A DNA stretch of 64,000 nucleotides from Poecilobothrus nobilitatus (Eukaryota > Arthropoda > Insecta > Diptera > Dolichopodidae), in contig OX352772.1 in assembly GCA_947095535.1 (NCBI GenBank), positions 313,110,018 through 313,174,017 on the forward strand. Reading direction: 5' to 3'. The position numbers and the translations under genes are program-made. This document shows positions 47,205 to 59,039 of this stretch, piece after piece; within the stretch, counting starts at the first letter, position 1, and every line of letters begins with the position of its first letter. The notes under the pieces are model-generated. The model did not search any database. It saw only the letters and a program-made list of their open reading frames with translations, and was not told the DNA's origin.

Positions 47205-47420
47205 ATGGGATGAAACTTTTACCTGCTAATGTAGTATATTGGCTAGGGAGTAGGAATACGCAAGCGTCTTGTTTTTACTAGCTATCAACAGTTACAACAT
47301 GCAGTAGTATATAACACCTTCCTGCATGAGGTAATTAATTGAAGGCAAAGCTCACTGTCACTTCCAAGTAGAAATTTGTGTCTATTATAGTTACAAAATT
47401 ATAGGCTGAGGCACATGGTG
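47205..47420 (-). repeat. Dispersed repeat family C, copy 2
   Basis: Inverted match to 38185-38390: on the minus strand it reads tactgcatgttgtaactgtt, tattcctactccctagcca, atatactacatta and tttcatccca. Complexity and GC are above the flanks. The adjoining 47320-47420 is similarly complex and may belong to the element. Confidence 0.65.
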
Positions 47421-47930
47421 GTTGCACAATTTCTTAATTTTTAAGCAAATAAAGTTATTGGAACTATGACTATTATTTTACTACATAGTTACTTATAAAT
47501 GCAATTTGACTGTAATGTGTCAATTCCGTAACTTTTGTGACTTAATTTTTACCAAAAGCGAACATTTTTAATTACGATAACTGAATGGTTACTACTAAAT
47601 GTAACCATTTATTTAAACACATAATATCTTCATTGGGACTACTATTTGTGACGTTAACATTTTTTTAATCTTGAATGTCACATTTTTTTTATTATTTACA
47701 AATCGTAAATTTGTGTGCATACAGTCATTTTATATGCATACAGCCATATGTATATTTGGTTACATTTTTTGAAATTAATTGTAAGAATTGTAAATTGTAA
47801 GATTCTTCATTTTTTGACAGTGTGGTAACAGAGAGGCACAGTCGGTAACAACAAATAATAAAGTCACAATAAATTAAAAATTCACAATAGCCCCATTTTT
47901 TATAAGAAATTATAGCATGCATCTTGATAA
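47421..47930. other. Intergenic DNA, no gene seen
   Basis: The 86-codon minus-strand frame 47725-47985 has Cys- and Tyr-rich sequence without a known domain and overlaps the SINE copy at its start, so it is not called. Confidence 0.4.
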
Positions 47931-47934
47931 CCTT

Positions 47935-48049
47935 ATTAACACATACATCGTAAGAGTTATCCTCCCTGACGACATTTATAGCCACGCCTGAGCAGGAAAG
48001 CCTGTGTCCACATATTTTATGTAGCAGAGAAATGCATTAAAAAAAAAAA
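47935..48049 (+). mobile_element. SINE family B, copy 3
   Basis: It contains cgtaagagtta, gacgacatttatagccacgc, ctgagcaggaaagcctgtgt and atgtagcagagaaatgcatt, then an A tail. The body matches 14255-14409. The 5' tRNA-like head is missing or unrecognisable. Confidence 0.7.
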
Positions 48050-48865
48050 TTTTTAAAGTATTTATTTAGCTAATACATATATTCCTTAATTTTAGCTTAA
48101 AACTCAATATTATTGCATTTTATAATAAAAGTTATTTATTAAATATGATTTAAAAAATTTAAAAAGAAATTTTTTTTTTTTTTTTAATAGTTTTATATTG
48201 CCAAAAATAGCATATTTCTGAAGAGCATTAATTTTTTACTATATCGAAAATAATAAAAATAAAGTCCATATTTTTATAAATAATTTCATATACGTAAAGT
48301 ATGTATTATTTTTGTTACTAACATTAAATAATTCATTTAGAAGTATATATAAGTACATAATATGTATTATTTTCAAGTATATACATATATAAGTGTTATA
48401 TCTACACATAATTTAGCAAGAAGTTTTCATAGAAATAATTTAAATGTATTCAGTCACTGAACAGTAACTTATCATAGTTATAAAAATTACAAATTAACCA
48501 CTCAAATTAATATCCCCACTTGGTAACTGATACGTGCCAATTATAAATAATATCGGAATCAAAGCATTATTAAGTACGCAAATACTAAACCAATATATGA
48601 CTCAATTTTGGTAACATTTCCAGACCCCTTACTAAAATTTCTGGGCTATAGCAACTATTGTTATTGATATTAGTACTAATTATTAATATTATTATTATTT
48701 ATTACAGGGTCAGGGTCATCAGTGGATTAAAACGTGCAATAGTATATAACTGCACAATATAACAAAAGATTGCTTCACTGTAGCAGCTGTCATTATTATT
48801 ATTGTTATTAATTTTTTTTTATTATATAATATACATTATTAAAATATAAAATTACTACATATTTT
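48050..48865. other. AT-rich DNA, nothing called
   Basis: No gene. A short word (aatagtatataactgcac, 48738) resembles part of repeat family C. Confidence 0.4.
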
Positions 48866-48872
48866 TCTTTAA

Positions 48873-48965
48873 TACGACCTGACCGGTGTTTCAACCCAAG
48901 ACCCTCCGATTGGAAGGCTGGCGATTTCATTACTACGAATCAGATGATAAGTTTAAGTTTTCCAA
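48873..48965 (-). mobile_element. tRNA-derived SINE head, third family
   Basis: Read on the minus strand: gattcgtagtaatgaaatcg (A-box side), ccagccttccaatcggaggg (anticodon-arm-like), then cttgggttgaaacaccggtc (B-box-like, one base off the GGTTCGA core) and aggtcgtatt. The order A box, anticodon arm, B box is that of a tRNA, but the box mismatch and poor acceptor pairing argue for a SINE or tRNA pseudogene. Confidence 0.6.
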
Positions 48966-50380
48966 TTATAAGTTATGGCCATTAATTCCATGAGTGCAGT
49001 TTTTATTGTTTTTATGACATTTTTTCAAAAAAAAATGGTAGTAGTTATCTAAATAGCTTAAGATATATCTATGAATATTTTTTTAAAGCGTGAATTTTTT
49101 TAATTAAATTTTGATTTTTCCAATATGTTGTTTTTAAAATCTTATAACATTTTTGTTTATTTGTTTTTAATTTGTCAGATGAAACGATAGTCAATTCAAT
49201 TTACACATAAAAACAAATATTAAAAATCCTTTGTTTATAAAAGATTTTAAGATGATGGTATGTAAACTTGATAATATCTATCTGTAAAATAATAATAAAG
49301 TTTATTTGTTTATTAACTTAAGTAAACAATTTATTTATTGTTATAATAGAGATATGAGTATATGTTTTTGCATCCTATTTATTTTAGTTTTTCTTTTTAT
49401 GAAATCGTAGCTATTTTACCATAAATACTATTTTATTTTAAAATTTCATTTATTTTTGATTTAAATGAAAGTTTCATCAGTTTCTTGAACTGAATATAAT
49501 GTTCATCTGCTATTACTTATAATAAATTTTAAATCTGGGAAGGTTTTTTTTTCGGATTGAATAAGATTTTTTATATATAAACACCTTCTTTGAATAATTA
49601 AAGTTTATCATCTTTAAGTTATATTATGTTACAAAAAGGAATTACTCTTTAACTCTTACCTATACTTTATAGAACAAAACAAAGACATTTATTTCTTGTA
49701 ATAAATCCGAAATTATTGATAGTTTTTTCTACTTTAATATAAGTAAATGAAGCTTTCATGAATTGCTGTAAATTGATTACGTACTTTTCTCCCATTTTTT
49801 TCTTTTGCTATCCTCGTCGTCTGATATTTATTTGGATTTTTTTGCACTTCTGTTGACTGCTTGAATTAGAATTTTTTTTGTTAAACTAAGGAACGAAGTA
49901 TTTATAGTGAACTTTCAATTTAAAGCTTAAATAATATTAGTGAAATAAAATGAAAACATATACTGATTAATTTAAATAATCTCTTATGGTAAATTTTAGT
50001 TAATTGAAATTTAAAAGAACTGTATAGAAAAGAATTTTTTTTTGTTTCCTTCTTTTTGTTTTGGTTTGTTTAAATCCTGCTGGGCATAAGAAATACAAGA
50101 AATTATCTGCATAGTCCTTCAATTTTTTTCTTCGAATTTTTATCTCCCATGTCTAATAAATTATGTTTTTCCCTTGAAACATAGAAGTTATTCTCTAAAA
50201 ATATTAAATTTATTATTAGATGTAAAAATTTGAAAAATTTACAAACACTTATATGTATGTATGTATAGTATCAAATTCTTAAACACCATACTAGTAAAAT
50301 TAACCTCAGCTAAAAGACAACTTTCCTTACACCTAGGCTCTGTTGCCCGTTGTATATCCCAAATCCATGACACGCTTGTT
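48966..50380. other. AT-rich DNA, no gene seen
   Basis: No supported feature. Confidence 0.4.
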
Positions 50381-50384
50381 TATT

Positions 50385-50640
50385 ACAACGGTTTATCGAA
50401 TCTGTTAATGCCCCTTAAGAATCTGACGATGGTCTCCTGGTCTAGCGCTTCCACTTCGGAGAGATCTCCACGCACTAACTCTCTCTTAAGGCTCTTTGGA
50501 ACTTTAGCGCTGCACATTCAGGAATTACGTGTAATACCGTCTTTGCCTCCCCACAGTCTATACATATAATACAGTTTCTTTTCGAAGATCAATTTGACTA
50601 CAGAACATTATGTCATATGTTAGAGTTCTACTGTTTGCAT
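50385..50640 (-). pseudogene. LINE C-terminal zinc-knuckle remnant (Jockey/R1 type)
   Basis: On the minus strand the frame gives CIDCGEAKTVLHVIPECAAL, a CX2CX7HX4C knuckle of the type found after the reverse transcriptase in R1- and Jockey-group LINEs. A frame change follows, then LVRGDLSEVEALDQETIVRF, LRGINRFDKPL and a stop. The zinc-knuckle spacing is intact, but the reading frame is broken and everything upstream is lost. The GC content is far above the flanks. The 102-codon plus-strand frame at 50261-50569 is only the shadow of this remnant. Confidence 0.75.
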
Positions 50641-53130
50641 CATAACCTTACAGATCTTTCCAAGGCAGAAATGTATAAAATTTATTTGAAAATAGGTGAA
50701 ACTGTGAGTGTCGATGTACAATTTAAATTTAAAAGAAATTTATGAAATTTGCATACTGCTTTCAATAGCTAGCAAATGTATCTAAAAATTATTTGAATTG
50801 TTCTAAGTATATATATGTATGTATGTAATTTTTTAAAAAAATTATAAATTGTCTTGTAATAAGAATATAGTGTCAGGTAAATGATATTTTAACTTTAAAG
50901 AGTCTTCTTAGAACAATAATATTAGATTTGAGTACTGCCATCAGTGATGCAATAAATTTTATACAAGGAAACGATTTCACTTTAACTAAACTTAGATAGA
51001 ATAGAAAAATCTCTTACATCGAAAAAAAAAAAAAAATTCATTTGCAGATGTTCATTCACATTTATCTCCAATTTTTAATATTTTCACACACTTCAGATAC
51101 TTTTTTGTTGTTTTTTTTTTTTTTGTTTTGAAATAAAAAATCATGTTTGAAATTAACCAAAAATTTAATTTAATCCTAGTTTTAATAAGTCTTAGCCTAC
51201 TTAGGAAAAAAAAAAAAAGTTAAAATGACAAATTGAAAAATGATATTAAAGATTATAGAAAAAAAAAAATGTATGTAGATTTTGTAGTCTGATCTAACAT
51301 TTAAAGATGAAAAATATTTAATACTATCTTCAATTGACACTACTGTATGGGTACAAAGAAATTTTTAAAATTGTTAACTTCCGGTAACCTAAATGTAATC
51401 GATTTCATTTTTATAAAAATTTTTAGTGAAAAGTATGGCATTCATAGCTAAATCGAATATTAATCAAAATTCTATGCAACAATTGCAAACTTTTTAAAAC
51501 CTGTAAAGCAAAAAAAAAAAAAAAAACATAAACAAACAAATAAATAAATATATGTAGCGCAATAATATTGATACCAGTTTATAAAAAAAACAAAAAAAAT
51601 AAATAACGAAATTTCCTATATATACTTTTACTTCTACTTCATTGGACTCTGTTAAAACTACAAATATAATATTTAAAACTATAGATAATAATAAGAATAA
51701 TAATAATAAAAAGAAGATGAGATTTCATGGTATAAAGGAATCCAACGCAATGACTTTATAAAATAAAAAAAATAAAAAAAAAGTAAAAAACAAACAGTCT
51801 TTGTGAAATTTAATAAAAAGTTGTAGTAGAAAAATATTTTCACATTAAAAATTCTTCAATATAAAATGTATGTACCTATTATGTAGTAGGATTACACACT
51901 TTCTTTTACGTTTATAATTGCCTCCTTTGACTGAAAATACAATTCTTATACCTACGTTATGGGTATTGGAACTCCTTATGACCGAAAATACCTTCGTTTT
52001 GTTTTAATATACATATGGTTTTATTTGTATCATACATAAGTTGAGAAACAGATGTTGGGTCTTAGGAATGTTGCCTGTCTTAAAAATTTTTATTATTGAA
52101 AATTGTCGTTCATGTGTTTCTCAATACTTTTAAACACGATAACTCAAAAACTTTTTCATCTATTTTGATCACCATTTAGGTCTTGGAACCGGAAGTAATG
52201 CTTTCCGTGAGAAACCGTAGCAAACAATGTGTCAGGATATCTCATTAAATAGGTAGCAGCATCAAAAGTTTCCAAAAATGAAATTATGTAGCCGGTAAAA
52301 ATGAAGAAGTTTCCAGAACAGAGAAAGTAAAATGAACCACACATAACAAGGTTTAAAAAAATAACTAAAATTAATTCTTCAATAACTAAAACTTAGAAAC
52401 ATTTTGCTCATTTCTTATACTGTTATTTAGAAAATCATATTCTGTATCCGAATTTAAATTCTAAATAATTGTTTTAAAGCACACTACAACAAACTACAAC
52501 AGTATACTTAAGCAATTATCTATATTAACTGTTTTTTACTTATAGATAATTTACCTTCTATACAGATCTTTATTTCTTATAGACAATAAAGCTTACAGAA
52601 GTATTATAAGTGAAGACAAACTCCACAACACGTAGTAACAGGGGAAGAATAATAGATCTGCATCAAAAAGTTGTAGTGTCATTTATACCCCTTAAATAAG
52701 AATCTAATCTATAACTTCTTGGATAATTTTAAAACCAATCATATACTTGTTCCTATTGTTGTAAATTATTAAAATATATTCTTCTTTTCTTTATTTTCCT
52801 TTTTATTTTTCAATAAATATATTTGTCTTTTTTCATTCTTTTATTTTTTTTTTTATTTTTTTTTCGCAATACTGTTGTTAGTGATTCGAACCATTATTAC
52901 CATTTATCGTAATATAATAATTTAAACTAGTAGGCAATTTTTTCATACATAATGAATATATCTATAAAAAAAACAAATTATGTACATACTTGAAAACGAC
53001 ATAGGAGCAAAAATATAAATATAACTAGTTAAAATTATTATGAAAAAGATAAAAATATATATGTAAATATAAAAAAAAAAGAAAATAAAATAAATATAAT
53101 ATATGTAAGTAAACAAACTGTAATATATTC
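50641..53130. other. Mostly A/T-tract DNA, some repeat-like patches
   Basis: A complex patch at 52125-52345 (cacgataactcaaaaacttt, then ttaggtcttggaaccgg) resembles the wording of the GTCCG-type repeats but is not alignable by eye. The 62-codon minus-strand frame inside it is not called. Confidence 0.35.
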
Positions 53131-53434
53131 AACAAAGAGAGAATAAAATGCGATGTTCAAGTATCTTCTAGTCACAGTGCATCGGTTACCTTCTGACCAC
53201 TAACAAAGTTCGTTAAACACAAGAACAACATTAAAAATAAATAAATAACATACATAATAAAAAATAGAAAAAGATAAAACAAAAGTAAAAAAAGAAATAT
53301 AAAATTAAAATTAAAGAAGCGTTTTGTCGTTTAAAAAAAACAAAAACAAAAACAAAACAAACATTTTAAATTTATATATACGGTTAAAAAAAAAACAAAA
53401 ACAAAAATAAAAACATTTTTATTTTAGATTCTGT

Positions 53435-53442
53435 TATAAAAA
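53435..53442 (+). promoter_or_regulatory. Candidate TATA box of second Osiris gene
   Basis: TATAAAAA about 290 bases upstream of the ATG at 53727 would place the start near 53465. No strong initiator is there. An alternative is an initiator-like tcacagtgc near 53172 with an AATAAAA about 32 bases upstream. The choice is unresolved. Confidence 0.3.
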
Positions 53443-53726
53443 CCGTTAGCAATTCATAGACCAAGAGGAGTTAACTTCAATTACTTGATAAGACCACATT
53501 TAAACGGAATAATCAATTGCGAAAAAGGCAAAATTTTAAAATAACTGTAACTTGGATTAAAACTGTGATTTAAAAAACAAAAACAAAAAACAAATTTAAC
53601 GGATATTTACAAAAAAAAAAAACAAAATTATAACGGTCTCTTAATTTTTAAGGATTTTAAAATAAATAATTAATTAAAACAAAAATAAAAGGAAAAATAT
53701 AAAATAAAAAAATAAAAAAAGGAAAC

Positions 53727-55263
53727 ATGATGAAAAAAATATTTTTTGTGTATATTTTTACTGTTACATTAACGGTATTTATTTCCGGTGAACAACAAGA
53801 AACAGCAGATAGTATTTTAAATAGTGCTATTAGTTTAATTGGTAGTTGTGCAAAACAACCAATTGTTTTATGTTTAAAGGTAAGTGGTAGTGCAAACCAA
53901 AAAAAAAAAAAACAAAAAGGATATTTGAAAAAAAAAGGACATAAACATTAAAGAAATTAATTAAAAAATGAAATAAACTAAAGTTGAATGAATTAAAAGT
54001 TTTAAAACAGATTAAATAAATAAATGATAAATATTTAAAAATTTGATGAAATAAATAACAATCAAAGACCATTATAAAAGACAGATATATTTATTTATAG
54101 TGATTATATAAATAATAAAACAAAAAAAAAAATAATTTTTATAACATTAAGGATTACAATTGAAATTAAAAGTTTGAAATCGTACAATATTAAGTTAATA
54201 AAGTTTAGCCATATTTTAAAAGGATTATCAATATCAATTATGGATAATGTAAAAATTAAAAATATTTTTTGATTATTTGAATACATCGTATTTTTATTAA
54301 CTATAATACATAGAATATATTGAAACTATATGAAGATTCTTTTATATAATTTATTAATTATAGAGTATCATAATATTTCATTTTATAATTTCCTTCAAAA
54401 ATTTTGTTTCGATTATGCACAATAAATTTGATTTGAGAAAATTAATTTATTCATATTTTTAGTTCAAGTCATAGTCCAAGTCTATTCGTATATCATAGCT
54501 ATTCATAGCACTGTAATTATTGAACAAAGGATTTTTAAGAAAAGCTCAATTTTGATTCAATACTACCTTTTCATTTATTATTCAGTCTCTAAAAAAAATA
54601 TCATATTCAATTATATGTCAAAAAAAAATCCTTTTTATATTTATAAAAGGAACAAAAAAAAGTCGAAACTCTTCACAATTTGACAGAACATCTGGAACAA
54701 GAATAAGTTTTATATTTATTTCGAAAATCAGCAGTTTTTAAATTAATCTGCTTTTAAAAAGTCCATAAAAAATTTTCAACTTATTATAATTGACTTTAAA
54801 ATTGATTAGAACAAAATTGACAGTTTCCTTTTTTCTTATATCATTTCTTCTTAGAAAAACATTTTAATTTATTTTTTAACTTTTGTCAAAATTTTTAAAC
54901 ACGGCAAGATTGTTTTATGTCTTTTTTGTCTTTTCTTTTTTGTGAAATCACTTAAGGGTAGTTAATTTAATTGAATTTTCTTTTAATTTTTTTTTTCTTA
55001 GGAACGAGCATTACATTATTTTGATTCAGAGAATGGTGATGTTAAATTAAGTGATGGTATTCAATTAATTAAAACTGATGATATACCAGTTGGTAGATCA
55101 TTAAATGAAATTGAATTACCCGATGAACCAGAAGCACGTGAAAATGAAGTTGATGCATTATTGGTTGAAAGAATCGCTAGATTCTTTGGAACACATACAT
55201 TACAATTTAAAGTACCAAAAGAATCAATTGAAGATATGCAAAGATCATTAGAAGAAGGTAGAT
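53727..55263 (+). CDS. Osiris family protein (DUF1676), 5' exons only
   Basis: Exon 1 is 53727-53879 (51 codons) with donor GTAAGT; exon 2 is 55002-55263 after a TTTTTTTCTTAG acceptor and ends in a second GTAAGT donor in phase 1. The 138 residues seen start with a signal peptide (about 1-20). Cys41 and Cys49 (CAKQPIVLC) have the same CX7C spacing as the first Osiris gene, and the core continues through SDGIQLIK to FFGTHTLQFKVP (112-123) and an acidic SLEEGR end. The usual next part (basic Gly/Lys linker, hydrophobic segment, C-terminal tyrosine motif) is missing. I found no candidate exon before 64000, so it probably lies beyond the window. If exon 2 were read through its donor, the protein would end after a Lys-rich tail within 20 codons; this is less likely. 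Role as for the first gene. Confidence 0.88.
53880..55001 (+). other. First intron of second Osiris gene
   Basis: It runs from GTAAGT to a strong pyrimidine tract and TTAG, 1122 bp, phase 0. It interrupts the gene right after the second core cysteine (CLK), where the first Osiris gene has no intron. Short minus-strand frames inside it are A/T-run artefacts. Confidence 0.85.
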
Positions 55264-57475
55264 GTAAGTTTAAAAAAAAAAAAAAAACAATTTTTATTTT
55301 TTTAATTTAAATAAATTTTCCTCTAATTAATATAATATAAAAAATGATGATACCAACCGATGTACATATGTACATATATGAGCATATAAGTTAATTTTAA
55401 TTTTGAATGAACTTTGAATTTATATTATAAAAGAACTCAAGTTACTATTATCCAATTATAGAATACTTATTTAGATTTGTTATAATCTGAATTCCACAAA
55501 ATAACAAGAGAATATTAATATAAAAATTTATCAAAAATTGTAATTGTGCCTCAGAGTAAATAATTATGTAGGAAACTTGTTAAGGATATCATATTAATGT
55601 TGACTTTTTTATAGATATAAAAGGCATTAGTTGCTGGAACCTAAGAAGAATTTAACTTAATACCAATAATGTATTAAATTCAATTACTTTTTATCTCTGA
55701 CTATTACTCATACGCTACAGGTGTCTTGGATTAAAAATTGTTAGAAAGTCCGAAGAGGAAGGCTAAAAAACAATTAAGTTAATAGATTTGCATTAATAAA
55801 ATCAATAGAAAGCAAAAAAGTAGACAACAAATTTTATTATTTTTTTGTTTATGTTTATGTTTTTTCCCAAAAAATTTTTTTGATTAGAAAACCATACCTC
55901 CCGTTAAGGTTATACTTTTTTTTTAATAAATATTACATTTATTAAGAGATTTGATACATACATTATTTTTTTTTTCTTTTAAAAAAAAAAAAATAATAAA
56001 AATTTAAAATAAATTTTCGATTCGTTTTATACATTCGGCTTCGTTATGTTGTATTGACAACTAAAGACAACTCCTGGTTTAAAATTTTCGATTTGTCTTA
56101 TATTTATATGAAATTTTATCAAAATCTTCTGTGAAGTATAAAACGAATTGCAAATTTTTTATACCGTATAACAATTTTTAATATTTTTTTTGAAAATAAA
56201 AAATGAATTAATTTTTCATCTTTGTAGGACGAAACACTCCTAAAATTTTGATAAAATTACTTACCAAAAAAGATAAAGATTAATAGATTAAAAGATACAA
56301 TGTTGACATAATATGTTAGCATGTCTATGTATCAAATCTCTTAATAAAAAAAGAATCAAATCTCTTAAAGAAAAACATATATATAAATTAAGTGACTTAG
56401 TTTTAAAAATTTATAAGTCATTTGTTCTAAGAAAATATTATAAATAATAAATTCAAATAAAAGTTCTGGTTTATTTACTGATATCTTCCAAAATTGGGTT
56501 TTTAGGATAATACACAAAATAGAGTTTCTTTTTTCTTCTGTTTCTGTGTCTAGCTATTTTCTTTTTATTATTAAGCAAAATATAAAAGAAAATAATACAA
56601 TTTATTTATTAAACTTGAAAAAAATTCTTCGAATTAGCTAATTGAAATTGTTTTTTTTTTTGTTTAATTATAAAAAAAATGCAATAGAAACGATCTATAA
56701 AAGAAAAAAAAATGAAAAGATTTGAAATTTATTTTTCTAATACCAGGATATTAAGCACACTTACATTTGATTTTTCAAATGGCTTTAAAATTATTTTCTT
56801 CATCAAATTTATTACATATGATGCATTATTGGATGCATATATTAAAATAGAAATTCTTGTTAAACAACACAAGAAGTAGTTTTTGTTTCTATATAACAAT
56901 CATACCGTTGAAAAGAGGATAGAAAAGAAAATATATTGATAGAAGAAAAACAAGATCAGTCATAACTTTTCTTGTTGTTTATAATAAATTATAAAATATG
57001 TTCTCGTTTTGTTGCAACTTTAAGAATTTTGTACAGGCATTTAATTTAATTAATAGAATTTTTTTTTTTTTTCATTTAATCAATGCAAATTAAATAAAAA
57101 TTCAATTTTATATTTAAGTAAAAAACGTATAAAACTTTAATTCTCAATAAGACAATCTATGTATTATAAAAGGTGCCCCGATAAATCACACATGATACAA
57201 AATAGAAATTTGGAACAGTTCAAACTTTCAAATATTTTTTATTTAGCTGTGCTATAAGAATTTATTTGCCTGAATCCGGGATTCCTTTTTTTTTTCTTAT
57301 TTGCTTATATAAAACGAAAATTTCGGTAAAAAACATTAAAATTATATTACACTAAAAGTTTCACATTTGTATGGGGACAGGAAACCTGTTATTAAAAAAA
57401 CTTATTGTCCAATAACGAAATAAAAAATTTGAAATTAAAATATGTTATTAGACTGAAATATCTTCTTTTTTTTTT
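55264..57475. other. Presumed second intron of the second Osiris gene, first part
   Basis: AT-rich with homopolymer runs. No exon with the expected Lys-rich linker and Leu/Ala-rich hydrophobic segment was found here or further on to 64000. Confidence 0.4.
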
Positions 57476-57479
57476 TGTT

Positions 57480-57815
57480 TTGCGAGGATAAGTAGGAATC
57501 ATCGAAAAACACTATAGAGGGGTGAAACGGAAACAAGCCTTCTATGTATGGGACTTTAATCCACTAAACACCACCTCCCTTTTTTGACCAAACAATAAGT
57601 TATAGTTTCTTTTGATCTTTAGTACTCATGTATCGTCTGGTCAAAGGAAAAGTTGAATTAGCGAATGAAAATTGATTTCAAATTAGCGGGCATATTGTGA
57701 ATAAAGTTATTTACATTAACCTTGAATCTTTGCACATTGTAAACGTAATCATCATCAATTCTGGGGAACACACGAAGTTAGAGATGGTTCCACATTTGCG
57801 ATCTAGGAAAAAGAA
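57480..57815 (+). repeat. Dispersed repeat family D, copy 2
   Basis: It matches 41370-41690 in the same orientation, centred on ccactaaacaccacctc at about 57561. Copy 2 retains more of the right side (ttctggggaacacacgaagt, ttccacatttgcgatct). Confidence 0.65.
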
Positions 57816-57819
57816 AAAA

Positions 57820-59035
57820 CTATAAACGGAACAACATTACATATAACCAAATAAATGACTAAACTCAATTTTTCTATAACTGATTTTGAAAAGAGTGCAT
57901 TTATTCCGCCTATAGCATTAAAAATACATTTTAAATTGAAAGTCTTTAAAATTATACACACAGCTATTTTCAAAAACCAATATTTACTTCCTCTAAACTA
58001 AACATCAACTAAAAACGAAAAAGTTTAATCATTCTATACACTAAGTAAGATTATCATGTCATCAATTATATTGTCAATTAATACTTTGAAAAAAAAAAAA
58101 AAATTTTTACAAAATTCGATCTGGACTGACAGATGCTTACAATAAAATTGACAATGATTGAGAGCGTAATTGACAAAGTATCATGCATCGTTAATTTTTG
58201 TAATCCAAAACTTTAAAAATATAAAAACAAACATTTTGGTAATTTTAGTATTAATACGAGGAAGAATACAGTTGCCTTTGTCAACTCTTAGATACCCGTA
58301 CGAACCTTTAGTATGTTCGTTAGTAGTACAGCCTGTCACTCTGCTTACAATATTATTTTTTTAATGTGTGTGTTGTGTTGTTGAATTTTATAATTTGTAG
58401 AACTATGGGTTGTACATATATTCAAACTATATGTTTATACATTCTTCAAAAGCAGATTTTAACCTTCCACATAACGATTATCAATTCAAAACTTTTCCAA
58501 ATATTCTATGGTACCATTTAATACTAAGCGGTAAATGTACATATATTAAATTTACTTAGTACAAAATAATAAATATAATTTTAAATATTATATTATATTA
58601 TATTTAAATATTCCATTGACAGAATAATTTCTTATAAGTACAATAAAATACATATATGTATGTAAATACGGCGCTATATAATATACATCTATACTCTTAT
58701 CATTCATTCACTAGTGACATATACGATATGTAAATAAACATGATATTATATAATTATGTATATCTATCAATATCATATAAATAAAAATTCTTCAAGCAAC
58801 CGTTATGTTGTTTATTTATTTACATTTTTTTGTACTACGGATTATATCTTCAACAATTTCAAATTATAGAGTAAAAAAAAATGCAAAAAATTCGTTTTAA
58901 AGAAATTTGTTAGAAAATTTGAAAAAATCAAGTAACACTTTCGTCAATTATAAAGTAACCCTATATTATTAAAAAAAGTTGTTAACAGAATTAAGAGTAT
59001 AATGTCGAAGCTTTAATTTTTGTGTATTACTTCAA
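57820..59035. other. AT-rich DNA, no gene seen
   Basis: A GC-richer patch at 58250-58345 (gttgcctttgtcaactctta, then cccgtacgaac) has no assignable identity. The 64-codon frame at 58170-58364 is not supported. Confidence 0.35.
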
Positions 59036-59039
59036 AAAA

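Noticed and set aside
48873..48962. Possible minus-strand tRNA gene
   Set aside because: B box differs from the consensus core and the acceptor arm cannot be paired convincingly.
50261..50569. 102-codon plus-strand open frame
   Set aside because: It is the antisense shadow of a LINE C-terminal remnant whose zinc knuckle reads on the minus strand.
53727..53951. Single-exon 74-aa version of the second Osiris protein
   Set aside because: It reads through a GTAAGT donor into a Lys-rich tail from A runs; the exon at 55002 continues the family domain in frame.
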